Origin: Celeribacter baekdonensis B30
Lineage (GTDB): Bacteria; Pseudomonadota; Alphaproteobacteria; Rhodobacterales; Rhodobacteraceae
Length of the DNA stretch: 52,960 bases
NCBI RefSeq assembly: GCF_000299875.1
Contig: NZ_AMRK01000019.1
Coordinates: forward strand, 1-52,960
Direction of reading: 5' to 3'
The stretch's first letter is position 1; every line of letters begins with the position of its first letter. The notes under the pieces are model-generated. The model saw only the letters and a program-made list of their open reading frames with translations, did no database searches and was not told the origin of the DNA. A program made the translations under genes and the position numbers. This document shows positions 42,769 through 50,999 of the stretch, one piece after another.

Positions 42769-43065
42769 ATGGCCAAGACACTCGATTACCAGATCACCCT
42801 CTATCCCGCGCATCGCGATGGCGCCTTTGTTGTTACCCAGTTCCAGATGCTGGGGAGCTACCCCGAAAAGCGCATCCAGGCCGCTGGCATGGATGACCTG
42901 ATCGACAAGGTGACGCAGTTCGCGATGGAGCATGGCGAGAGTTGCAGCGCTTCGGTGCGCTGCCTCGCCCCGCGCAAACCGCCTGGGTTCAAGCGCGCGA
43001 CCGAGAACCTTTATTTCAACCTGGTTGACCGGACAGCTGAAAACCGCGGCGACGCGGCGGCCTGA
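42769..43065 (+). CDS. Small conserved hypothetical plasmid protein
   Basis: This 98-residue protein (MAKTLDYQITLYPAHRDGAFVV and onward) has a beta-rich first half and a cysteine-bearing second half (SCSASVRCLAPRKPPGF). I do not recognise a family. GGAG lies upstream of the ATG. It is the second of five small backbone genes between the ParB-like gene and the CCUCCUCCC-loop RNA; such genes in conjugative plasmids often act early after transfer, but nothing here proves that. Confidence 0.65.
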   Translation: MAKTLDYQITLYPAHRDGAFVVTQFQMLGSYPEKRIQAAGMDDLIDKVTQFAMEHGESCSASVRCLAPRKPPGFKRATENLYFNLVDRTAENRGDAAA

Positions 43066-43143
43066 AGCCCGCTTGAGGAAACCACCAGGGCGGCCTGGCT
43101 GAGCGGTCGCCCTCCCCTCTCCCAATTCCAAAGGACCAAAGAC

Positions 43144-43527
43144 ATGACACAAGCGACTGATTTCTACGCGCAGATGCTCGAATCTCAGAGACCGGCTGCT
43201 GAACAGCGGGTCGAGACCCGTGCGGCGCTTCTCTCCGAGTTGCGCACCCTCGGTGCGACGAGCATCGAGGTGCAATACGAAGGCTACGGAGATTCCGGCA
43301 ACGTTGAGGATGTCGTGGTGACGCCTGATGCGATCACCCTGACGGAGGAGTTGCGGCGCCGGGTCGAAGACTTCGGTTGGGATTTTGCCTATGCTCTGAG
43401 CCCAGGCTTCGAGAACAACGAGGGCGGCTACGGCGAACTGACCTGGTCGCTCGAGGCGGACAAGATCGATGTCAGCCACTCGAACCGCTATATCGCGTCT
43501 GCGACCACCGAACACGAGGGACTTTAA
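43144..43527 (+). CDS. Conserved plasmid protein, DUF6878-like
   Basis: This acidic 127-residue protein has the pattern ALLSELRTLGATSIEVQYEGYGDSGNVEDV and then FENNEGGYGELTWSLEADKIDVSHSNRY. That pattern (a GDSG site and a GGYGELTWD-like strand with an acidic helix) is what I remember for DUF6878. The function is unknown. A purine-rich AAAGGA tract precedes the ATG. It ends 3 bases before the next ATG, so the two are co-transcribed. Confidence 0.7.
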   Translation: MTQATDFYAQMLESQRPAAEQRVETRAALLSELRTLGATSIEVQYEGYGDSGNVEDVVVTPDAITLTEELRRRVEDFGWDFAYALSPGFENNEGGYGELTWSLEADKIDVSHSNRYIASATTEHEGL

Positions 43528-43530
43528 CAC

Positions 43531-44007
43531 ATGGCACATCCCCTCCATCACGCCGAAAGTTCGGCCCGAAAGTTCGGTGGAGTTCCAGATGATTACCAGC
43601 ATGTGCATGACTGGTTTGACTCATCCAAAGAGCACCTGGCCCTCTTTGTCCACCGAGCCTACCGCCATCATACGGCCGGAATCTATGATGCCCAACGGAT
43701 CTTCGGACACAGCCTGACCAACAGCGCGGGCCGGGTCGTCCCGATCCGCTGGATTGGCGAGCAGCATGTGCGCGAAGACTGCCAGGGGCGCATCCCGTCG
43801 TTGGCGGACTGGCTCGCCCGCATTCAGCCGGAGCCGTGGATGGCCAATGGCCGGATAGACAACGATCCGACGCAGATCGGCAGCGATCCGCGCGCGGTCT
43901 GGATCGCGGCGGTGGCCAATCACCAGACCATTCTCGGGTTTGAGGATTGGCTTCTCAAGGTCTCGGTCGAGCACGTCCAGCATCGCCTGAACCGCGACGC
44001 CGCCTGA
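43531..44007 (+). CDS. Conserved plasmid protein, DUF6915-like
   Basis: This 158-residue protein begins MAHPLHHAESSARKFGG and is His/Trp-rich, with HVHDWFDSSKEHLALFVHRAYRHHTAGIYDAQRIFG, VVPIRWIGEQHVREDCQGRIPSLADWL and PWMANG. This corresponds to the DUF6915 pattern as I recall it. The many conserved His and Asp residues hint at metal binding, but no activity is known. It follows the DUF6878-like gene by 3 bases. Confidence 0.7.
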   Translation: MAHPLHHAESSARKFGGVPDDYQHVHDWFDSSKEHLALFVHRAYRHHTAGIYDAQRIFGHSLTNSAGRVVPIRWIGEQHVREDCQGRIPSLADWLARIQPEPWMANGRIDNDPTQIGSDPRAVWIAAVANHQTILGFEDWLLKVSVEHVQHRLNRDAA

Positions 44008-44112
44008 TCCGTCGAGCGGCAAACTCACCAACCACCTGACCACGTCGCAATCGACCCGCTCGAGCCCCAACCGGCTCGGCGGGTCGATTGCGTTTCAAGA
44101 AAGGATAACGAC

Positions 44113-44748
44113 ATGCACGACCCTGTCTACGAGGAGGCCTACCAAGGCCACACCGTCAAGATCTACCATGACACCGACGCCGAAAGCCCGCGTCAGTGGT
44201 CCAACCTCGGCACATTGATCTGCTGGCATCGGCGCTATCGGCTGGGTGACAGCCACCAGTTCGACGGTCCCGAGGCGTTCCTACGCGATCTCGCTGGTGT
44301 CTCAGACCAGAGCGACCTCTCGATGGACCAGCTGCGCGACCGCGCCGAGTCCAAGTCAGTGCTACTGCCTGTGTTCCTCTATGACCATTCCGGTCTCGCG
44401 ATGAACACCATCGGGTTCCACTGCCCGTGGGACTCCGGCCAGGTTGGCTATGTCTATGTGACGCTTGAGGCGGTCCGGACGGAGTTCGGTGTGAAACGCG
44501 TCACCAAGGCGCTGCATGAAAAGGCTGAAGATATCCTGCGCGCAGAGATCGTCAGCTACGACGCCTATCTCAGCGGCCGGGTCTACGGCTATGTCATCGA
44601 GCGCGATGGCGAGGAAGTCGACGCCTCCTGGGGGTTCGTCGGCGACTATGAGACGGGCTGTTTGCCCGAGGCGCGACACGCTGTGCCAGTACCGTCGCCG
44701 GGTCAAACACCCCAGTCCGCTGCCGCTCAAGCGCAGGCTCTCCCTTAG
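44113..44748 (+). CDS. Conserved hypothetical protein of phage/plasmid type
   Basis: This 211-residue protein contains WSNLGTLICWHRRYRLGDSH near residue 30 and LLPVFLYDHSGLAMNTIGFHCPWDSGQVGYVYVTLE near 85. It is a sequence type I have seen in plasmids and phages of many phyla without a known function. The C-terminus is Pro/Gln/Ala-rich and probably disordered. GAAAGGA precedes the ATG by about 6 bases. It is the last of the small-gene series before the CCUCCUCCC-loop RNA. Confidence 0.7.
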   Translation: MHDPVYEEAYQGHTVKIYHDTDAESPRQWSNLGTLICWHRRYRLGDSHQFDGPEAFLRDLAGVSDQSDLSMDQLRDRAESKSVLLPVFLYDHSGLAMNTIGFHCPWDSGQVGYVYVTLEAVRTEFGVKRVTKALHEKAEDILRAEIVSYDAYLSGRVYGYVIERDGEEVDASWGFVGDYETGCLPEARHAVPVPSPGQTPQSAAAQAQALP

Positions 44749-44802
44749 AGGCGGGCAAAGGTAACACACAGTCCATTTATTGCGAGAGTCCCAAGTGACC
44801 TC

Positions 44803-44817
44803 GCATTGCTGCAATGC
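44803..44817. promoter_or_regulatory. 15-bp palindrome upstream of the small RNA
   Basis: GCATTGC-T-GCAATGC is a perfect palindrome 22 bases before the -35 box of the small-RNA promoter. It looks like an activator or repressor site. Its GCAAT half-site recalls, loosely, the elements at 1182 and 18545. Confidence 0.5.
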
Positions 44818-44838
44818 AGAAATGTCATGGCCCGGCTA

Positions 44839-44867
44839 TTGTGCGGTCGCAGCATGACCACTATGCT
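44839..44867 (+). promoter_or_regulatory. Promoter of the second CCUCCUCCC-loop RNA
   Basis: TTGTGC (44839-44844), a 17-base gap and TATGCT (44862-44867) predict a start near 44874, exactly at the foot of the first hairpin of the RNA. Confidence 0.5.
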
Positions 44868-44873
44868 TCTAAT

Positions 44874-44952
44874 GTGATTGGTTCTCTCCTCCTCCCTGAG
44901 CCGATCTAAGCTAAACGGCGGCATACACCTCCTCCCGGATGCCGCCTTTTTC
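44874..44952 (+). ncRNA. CCUCCUCCC-loop small RNA (CcsR/Cuckoo-like), copy 2
   Basis: Two consecutive hairpins each present CCTCCTCCC in the loop. Hairpin 1 is GATTGGTTC (44876-44884) with GAGCCGATC (44898-44906), containing two G-U pairs; its motif is at 44888-44896. Hairpin 2 is GGCGGCAT (44917-44924) with ATGCCGCC (44939-44946); its motif is at 44928-44936 and TTTTT follows (44947-44951). This is the layout of the CcsR/Cuckoo RNAs of Rhodobacter, whose loops are anti-Shine-Dalgarno sequences. The predicted length is about 78 nt with its own promoter. It stands in a gene-free region between 44748 and 45262, whose remaining part holds two palindromes. Confidence 0.75.
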
Positions 44953-45114
44953 TTTTTCAGAGCTCTTCCTGAAGGTTGTCCGGATACGTACGGCCGCCGA
45001 TCGGTCGACGACGGACCTGTTTCGGATGCGCAGGCCGCAAACCGCCCAAGACTTAGGCGAGCTGGCAATGCCTCAAGCTGACAAGGGCTTACGCGGCAGC
45101 GCCCACAGACCCAT

Positions 45115-45129
45115 CCCCAGATTCTGGGG
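45115..45129. promoter_or_regulatory. Palindrome CCCCAGA-T-TCTGGGG
   Basis: A perfect 15-bp palindrome (17 bp counting flanking T and A) lies 130 bases before the helicase gene. It is an operator candidate. Confidence 0.5.
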
Positions 45130-45186
45130 ACAAGTTTCCGCTGCAGGGCGGAGATCAGCAATCCCATGAAAGAGCGAGAGGCAGGG

Positions 45187-45207
45187 CGGGAGGGGTGACC
45201 CCTCCCG
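45187..45207. promoter_or_regulatory. 21-bp palindrome before the helicase gene
   Basis: CGGGAGGGGT-G-ACCCCTCCCG is a perfect palindrome 55 bases before the ATG at 45262. As RNA it would form a tight hairpin that holds a GGAGG-like sequence; as DNA it could be an operator. Confidence 0.55.
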
Positions 45208-45261
45208 GGCGAGAGAGTGCGCACGGAGCTTGGGGCCAACCCTCAACCCCGGAGATTGCCG

Positions 45262-48200
45262 ATGAACGCTCACCCCCATTCCGTCCCGCTTGCCGCCGAG
45301 CCCGAAGCCCCTGCCCTGTGCGAGGCTACAGGCTTTGCCCAACATCTCATGCAGGCTGCGACAGCCCTCGTTCCCCTGTTCGAAGCGGGAAGGTCTCTCG
45401 ACGCCGCTGCCCTGCGCACCGCGATGGAGGATGCCTTCCGCGCCAGCGACACGAGCGGCGCCTGGGTCTGGAAAGACGCCTATGAGGCCGCCGAGATCGC
45501 CCAGATCTATATGCTCTCGCGCTACGGCGCATTGATGCAGCGCCAGGCGGCCTCGCCGCAGGCCTTCCTCACAATGATCGAACGTCTCGCCGGCCTGGCC
45601 CCGTCGCACACGCGGCGCTCGGAAGACAGTATCCGTCTGCAACAATTCTCGACCCCTCTGCCCCTTGCGGCCATTGTTGCGCAGGCGGCGGGGGTTCGGG
45701 CCGACGACCTGGTCCTCGAGCCATCCTCTGGCACCGGCATGCTGGCAATCTTCGCACGGATATCTGGCGCTCGCTTGGCGCTGAATGAACTTGCGGAGAC
45801 CCGCCGCGCCTTGTTGGGACTGCTGTTTCCCGATGCCGCATTGTCAAACCACGACGCCGCTTCAATCGACGACCGCCTCGACCGGTCCATCGTGCCCTCG
45901 GTCATCGTGATGAACCCGCCGTTTTCTGCGGCCAACCATGTCGAGGGCAAGTTCTTGCAGGCCACCAGCCAGCATGTGCTCTCCGCACTAGCACGCCTCG
46001 CGCCGGGCGGACGTCTTGTCATCATCACTGGCGAGAGCTTCCGCCCCTCCACGAGATCTTTCCAGTCAACTTTACATCGGATCGCACAAAGCGCAGACGT
46101 GGTGTTTTCCGCCGCGATCGACGGCAAGGTTTTCGCGCGGCACGGCACCACGATCGACACGCGGCTCACAGTGATCGACAAACGCCCGGCTGGCGCTGAA
46201 GAAACTGAGCCGGTCGCCATCGAGGCCGCCTATCATCCGATCTGCGCGACCACGGGCGATCTCCTCTCCGCAGTGCTCGCGCATTGCCCGGAGCGGTGCA
46301 GCCCTCCGCCCTGCCCCACCAGCGCGGCCTTGGCGGTGCCGAAACCCGCGGCGCGGACCAACCTGAACGCCCTGCGCAACGCCGCCCGCCAGGAAACCCG
46401 TGCCCTTGCCGAAGAACGTGCGAGGCATCCATTTGACGACATCGCGACGGCACCGCTCGACTATCTGCCGAAAGCCTGGAGCGAACCCGACGGCGCGCTG
46501 CAGGACACGGTCTACGAGGCCTATGACCTGCAGGCGATCCGGATCGACGGAGCGGCGGAACATCCGACAGCACTCGTGCAATCCGCAGCCATGGCCTCGG
46601 TGCCGCCGCCCGTGCCGAGCTACCACCCGCTCCTGCCAAAGAGCCTCGTCGAGGATGGCCTTCTCTCCGCGCCGCAGCTCGAAAGCGTCATCTACGCAGG
46701 CAATGCGCACCAGACGCATCTCAAAGGCTGGTTCAAGCGCGGCGAGATCGAAGGCCAGCTGATGGCGGCGGCCGAGGGTGACGAAGGCGTCTTCCGCCTG
46801 CGCAAAGGCTGGTTTCTCGGCGATGGCACGGGCTGCGGCAAGGGGCGGCAGATCGCGGGCATCATCCTCGACAACTGGCTGCAGGGGCGCCGCCGGGCAG
46901 TCTGGGTCTCGAAGAGCGACAAGCTCATCGAGGATGCGCGGCGCGACTGGATGGCGCTCGGTGGCCGCGAAAGCGATATCGTGCCGCTCTCGAAATACCG
47001 CCAGGGGAGCGACATCCTTCTCCCTGAGGGCATCCTCTTCGTCACCTATGCAACGCTGCGCTCTGCGACACGCGAGGGTAAAGCCTCCCGCCTCGACCAG
47101 GTCACGTCCTGGCTGGGCGAAGGGTTCGACGGGGTCATCGCTTTCGATGAAAGCCACGCAATGGCCAATGCTGCGGGAGAAAAGTCCAACCGCGGCGACA
47201 AGAAGGCGTCCCAACAAGGTCTTGCGGGGCTCGCACTGCAGAACGCTGTGCCTGATGCGCGCGTCGTCTATGTCTCTGCCACCGGTGCGACGGTCGTCGG
47301 CAATCTCGCTTATGCCTCCCGGCTCGGGCTCTGGGGCACCGGTGATTTCCCCTTCGTGACACGGGCCGAATTCGTTGCTGCGATGGAGGCCGGCGGCATT
47401 GCCGCCATGGAGATGATCTCGCGCGACCTGAAGGCACTCGGGCTTTATCTCGCGCGGTCCCTCTCCTATGCCGGGGTCGAATACGAGATGCTGGTGCATG
47501 AGCTGACGTCCGCGCAGATCGCGATCTATGACAGCTACGCCGATGCCTATCAGATCATCCACAACAACCTTGAAGCCGCGCTTCAGGCCTCGGGCATTTC
47601 CTCCGAGACGGGCACCTTGAACGCCCAGGCGAAATCCGCCGCGCGCTCGGTCTTCGAGAGCAACAAGCAGCGTTTCTTCAACCACCTCATCACCGCCATG
47701 AAGTGCCCCTCCCTGATCCGTTCGATCGAGGCGGATCTGGCAGCGGGTCATTCGGCGGTGATCCAGGTGGTCTCGACCAGCGAGGCTGTGATGGAACGTC
47801 GGCTCGAGGAGATCCCGACGTCGGAGTGGGAGGACCTGCAGGTCGATTTTACCCCGCGCGAGAATATCATGGATTACCTGATGCACTCCTTCCCGACGCA
47901 GCTTTTTGAGCCCTACACCGACGAGAATGGCGATCTGCGCTCGCGCCCCGCCCGCGATGGCGATGGCAATCCGATTATCTGCCGCGAGGCGGAGCGGCGC
48001 CGCGATGATCTGATCGAGCATCTTGGGGCGCTCGCTCCGGTGCAGGGCGCGCTCGACCAGATCCTCTGGCATTTTGGCGCGGACGCCGTGGCCGAGGTCA
48101 CGGGCCGCAAGCGGCGTATCGTGAAAACACGCGAAGGACGCCTCAAGGTCGAGAACCGACCCGCCTCCTCAAACCTCGGCGAAACCCAGGCCTTCATGGA

Positions 48201-49659
48201 CGACGCCAAACGCATCCTGATCTTCTCCGATGCGGGCGGCACAGGGCGCAGCTATCATGCGGATCTTGGATCCAAGAACCAGCGCCTGCGGGTGCATTAC
48301 CTGCTGGAGCCGGGCTGGAAGGCCGACAATGCGATCCAAGGGCTCGGGCGCACCAACCGCACCAACCAGGCGCAGCCGCCGCTTTTCCGGCCTGTGGCGA
48401 CCAATGTCAAAGGTGAGAAGCGGTTTCTCTCCACCATCGCGCGCCGTCTCGACACGCTTGGGGCCATCACGAAGGGGCAACGCGAGACCGGAGGTCAGAA
48501 CATGTTCCGCGCCGAGGACAACCTCGAGAGCCCCTACGCGCGCGCTGCGCTGCGGCACTTCTTCTACAAGCTGCGCGCGGGCAAGATCGACGCCTGTTCT
48601 TACGCGAAGTTCGAGGAGATGACCGGGCTGACGCTCGATGAGGCGGATGGCACCATGAAAGAAAACCTGCCGCCGATCCAGCAATTCCTGAATCGCTGTC
48701 TCGCGCTCCGCATCGACATGCAGGACGCGATTTTTGAGGCCTTCGGCGGGTTTCTTTCGGCGATCATCGAGGACGCGCGCCAGGCCGGCACGCTCGATGT
48801 GGGCCTGGAGACCCTGCGCGCCGAGAAGTTCGAAATTGTCGACCGCAAGGTCATCTTCGAGCATGAGGCGACCGGGGCGACGGCCACCGCCTTGACCGTG
48901 GAGCGCACCGATCGCAACGATCCGCTGACCTTGCCTCGTGTCAAACAGATCTGCTCTGAGTCGATGGGCGCGACGCTGTGCTGGAACTCCTTCTCGAAAC
49001 GCGCGGCGCTGATGGTGAATGCACCTGCCTTCATGGATGAGGACGGTGTGCCAATCCTTCGGGTGAAGCTCCTGCGTCCCATGGCGGCCGAGATCCTTGC
49101 CCTGACCGAGTTCTCGAAATCGCACTGGGAAGAGATCGAAGATGCGATGTTCGAGCAGCTCTGGCGGGCCGAGGTTGAGGCGGTGCCCGAGTTTACCACC
49201 TCGAAGATCACGCTGATCTGTGGGTTGCTCCTGCCAATCTGGGACCGGCTGCCCGCTGACAACATGCGCATCTACCGCCTGCAGACCGAGGATGGCGAAC
49301 GCTCCATCGGCCGCTTGGTCAGTCAGGAGCAGCTTCTGAACGTCTACGCGCGGCTCGGGCTCGACTGCCAGATCGAAATGACGCCTCAGGAAGTGCTCAG
49401 CGCGGTCATGGAGGCGAAGACGACACTCAGCCTCCTTGGCGGCTACCAGCTGCGCCGGTCGCTGGTCATGGGACAGCCGAGGCTCGAACTCATTGGGGCG
49501 TCAAGCACGGCCCTGACCGCACTGAAGGCGATGGGCTGTTTCACCGAGGTAATCCAGTGGAAGACACGGGTGTTCATCCCCGTCGACGGCATCGAGGTTC
49601 TGGCACGGGTACTCGCCGCGCATCCGGTTGGCGCAAGCGCCGCGGAGGCCACTGCATGA
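45262..49659 (+). CDS. Giant methyltransferase-like/strawberry-notch helicase protein
   Basis: This 1465-residue protein fuses two modules. Residues about 100-300 form a Rossmann methyltransferase-like domain with EPSSGTGM (motif I, near 153) and NPPF (N6-adenine motif IV, near 218). From about 460 it is a strawberry-notch-type superfamily 2 helicase: GDGTGCGKG (Walker A, near 520), FDESHAM (near 629), YVSATGAT, and QGLGRTNRTNQ (motif VI, near 1026), followed by the SNO C-terminal domain. All key motifs look intact. Such proteins are common on conjugative plasmids and phages, and a role in protecting or remodelling incoming DNA is often suggested. ATG 45262 has GGAG upstream. Its stop overlaps the Toprim gene start. 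Confidence 0.85.
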   Translation: MNAHPHSVPLAAEPEAPALCEATGFAQHLMQAATALVPLFEAGRSLDAAALRTAMEDAFRASDTSGAWVWKDAYEAAEIAQIYMLSRYGALMQRQAASPQAFLTMIERLAGLAPSHTRRSEDSIRLQQFSTPLPLAAIVAQAAGVRADDLVLEPSSGTGMLAIFARISGARLALNELAETRRALLGLLFPDAALSNHDAASIDDRLDRSIVPSVIVMNPPFSAANHVEGKFLQATSQHVLSALARLAPGGRLVIITGESFRPSTRSFQSTLHRIAQSADVVFSAAIDGKVFARHGTTIDTRLTVIDKRPAGAEETEPVAIEAAYHPICATTGDLLSAVLAHCPERCSPPPCPTSAALAVPKPAARTNLNALRNAARQETRALAEERARHPFDDIATAPLDYLPKAWSEPDGALQDTVYEAYDLQAIRIDGAAEHPTALVQSAAMASVPPPVPSYHPLLPKSLVEDGLLSAPQLESVIYAGNAHQTHLKGWFKRGEIEGQLMAAAEGDEGVFRLRKGWFLGDGTGCGKGRQIAGIILDNWLQGRRRAVWVSKSDKLIEDARRDWMALGGRESDIVPLSKYRQGSDILLPEGILFVTYATLRSATREGKASRLDQVTSWLGEGFDGVIAFDESHAMANAAGEKSNRGDKKASQQGLAGLALQNAVPDARVVYVSATGATVVGNLAYASRLGLWGTGDFPFVTRAEFVAAMEAGGIAAMEMISRDLKALGLYLARSLSYAGVEYEMLVHELTSAQIAIYDSYADAYQIIHNNLEAALQASGISSETGTLNAQAKSAARSVFESNKQRFFNHLITAMKCPSLIRSIEADLAAGHSAVIQVVSTSEAVMERRLEEIPTSEWEDLQVDFTPRENIMDYLMHSFPTQLFEPYTDENGDLRSRPARDGDGNPIICREAERRRDDLIEHLGALAPVQGALDQILWHFGADAVAEVTGRKRRIVKTREGRLKVENRPASSNLGETQAFMDDAKRILIFSDAGGTGRSYHADLGSKNQRLRVHYLLEPGWKADNAIQGLGRTNRTNQAQPPLFRPVATNVKGEKRFLSTIARRLDTLGAITKGQRETGGQNMFRAEDNLESPYARAALRHFFYKLRAGKIDACSYAKFEEMTGLTLDEADGTMKENLPPIQQFLNRCLALRIDMQDAIFEAFGGFLSAIIEDARQAGTLDVGLETLRAEKFEIVDRKVIFEHEATGATATALTVERTDRNDPLTLPRVKQICSESMGATLCWNSFSKRAALMVNAPAFMDEDGVPILRVKLLRPMAAEILALTEFSKSHWEEIEDAMFEQLWRAEVEAVPEFTTSKITLICGLLLPIWDRLPADNMRIYRLQTEDGERSIGRLVSQEQLLNVYARLGLDCQIEMTPQEVLSAVMEAKTTLSLLGGYQLRRSLVMGQPRLELIGASSTALTALKAMGCFTEVIQWKTRVFIPVDGIEVLARVLAAHPVGASAAEATA

Positions 49660-50702
49660 GCGCGCGACGCAGTATTGCAGAGCTCTCGACCGATCTCTCC
49701 AATCATACCGAGAGTTTCTGCCGCCAGTATTTCCCCGAGGGGCGCAAGCAGGGCAATTATTGGCAGGTTGGCGACACCTCGGGCGAAAAGGGTCAAAGCC
49801 TTGTCGTCCGGCTCCAGGCCCAGGGTGGGCGCAAAGCCGGATCCTGGACCGATTTCGCGACGGGGGAATATGGCGATCTGATCGATCTCCTGCAGCAAAG
49901 GCTTGGGTCGGCCACGCTCAAAGAAACGCTGAGGGAGGCCCGGGCCTTCTTGGGAGAGACCCCCTGCCCTGCCGTGCCTCGTGAACCCGGAAGGGCGGAG
50001 CGCCCGGATGCAGCCTCCAGCAAACGCATCACGCGGGCATGCAAACTCTTCGCCGCCGGCAAGCCGGTGCTTGGCACTTTGGCCGCCAGCTATCTGCAGG
50101 GGCGCGACATTGCGCGCTTCGGTCCTGCGCTGCGCTATCACCCGCGGGTCTTTCTGGGCCCCGGCGCGGACGACCCCGATCTGCCGCAAAGGGCCCCTGC
50201 CCTGCTCGCGAAGATCACCGACAATCGCGGGCAGATCACCGGATGCGCACGCTTCTATCTCGACCCGTCCACCGGCAGTTTGGCCGAGATCGAGAGCCCC
50301 AAGCGGATCCTGGGGAAGCTTCACGGCCATGCCATCCGCTTCTGGTCCGGCTCACCTCGCAGCGATCTCATCGTCGGCGAAGGTCTCGAGACCACCCTCT
50401 CGGTCGGTACGGCTCTCCCGGAGTTCGACCTCGCCTCCTGTCTCACCGCCACCCATCTCGGTCTCTTCATCCCGTCGTCAGGCGTCAAGCGTATCTGGAT
50501 CGCGCGGGATAAGGACGAAGCTGGACGTAACGCATCATCGAGATTGCGTAACCAACTGGAAACGCTTGGAATTGCCTGTGGTGATCTCGTGCCGACGATG
50601 GGGGATTTCAACGACGATCTGCGGGCATTTGGCAGTGATGCGCTGCGCCGGTCCCTGCTCGAGGCCATGAAAGCTCAAGGTTTGGAGATCAAGGACGGGT
50701 GA
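49656..50702 (+). CDS. Toprim-domain primase-like protein
   Basis: This 348-residue protein has an N-terminal region of the plasmid/phage primase type (NYWQVGDTSGEKGQSLVVRL, GSWTDFATGEYGDLIDLL), a middle DUF7146-like part (ASYLQGRDI, RYHPRVFL) and a C-terminal Toprim domain with DLIVGEGLETTLS (catalytic Glu) and IWIARDKDEAG (the DxD pair). It lacks an obvious zinc finger. It would synthesise or bind primers on single-stranded plasmid DNA. The ATGA overlap ties it to the helicase gene, so helicase and primase form one unit that could act on newly transferred strands. Confidence 0.85.
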   Translation: MSARRSIAELSTDLSNHTESFCRQYFPEGRKQGNYWQVGDTSGEKGQSLVVRLQAQGGRKAGSWTDFATGEYGDLIDLLQQRLGSATLKETLREARAFLGETPCPAVPREPGRAERPDAASSKRITRACKLFAAGKPVLGTLAASYLQGRDIARFGPALRYHPRVFLGPGADDPDLPQRAPALLAKITDNRGQITGCARFYLDPSTGSLAEIESPKRILGKLHGHAIRFWSGSPRSDLIVGEGLETTLSVGTALPEFDLASCLTATHLGLFIPSSGVKRIWIARDKDEAGRNASSRLRNQLETLGIACGDLVPTMGDFNDDLRAFGSDALRRSLLEAMKAQGLEIKDG

Positions 50703-50751
50703 CCGCCAACCTCACCGGGGATGTCCGACCGGGCAAAGGTTCCGACGGTTC

Positions 50752-50981
50752 GATCTGATCCCGTTTGGATAAGGGGAGCGATGGGCCAGCGGGTCGGGGC
50801 TGAGTGCCCCTCGCCCGGGCAGCAATGCGCCGCGCACCAGAAAATTCCCCTGCCCCTTCGGGCCATTCCTCGCGGGACAATTTTCCGGCCCGTGGCGCAT
50901 TCTCCGCTTTGCTCCGATCCTGACGGATGCGGCCCGGTCGCCGCCGGTCCAGGTATCGCCCCATCCAAATCGGGTCAGATC
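50752..50981. repeat. Long imperfect inverted repeat before the DUF2493 gene
   Basis: The outer arms are 50752-50770 and 50963-50981 (16 of 19 positions match). The inner arms are 50825-50846 and 50879-50900 (18 of 22 match, with perfect ATGCGCC and GAAAATT blocks). As single-stranded DNA or RNA this region would fold into one long hairpin. It occupies almost all of the 297-base gap between the Toprim gene and the DUF2493 gene, where I see no other feature. Confidence 0.65.
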
Positions 50982-50999
50982 AAACAGAGGAACCTGACA

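Noticed and set aside
46072-48072. Long minus-strand open frame (666 codons) and similar ones at 21513-23129, 27593-29059 and 40199-42169
   Set aside because: All lie antisense to well-supported genes; GC-rich coding DNA produces such open antisense frames, and none shows family motifs or ribosome-binding sites.
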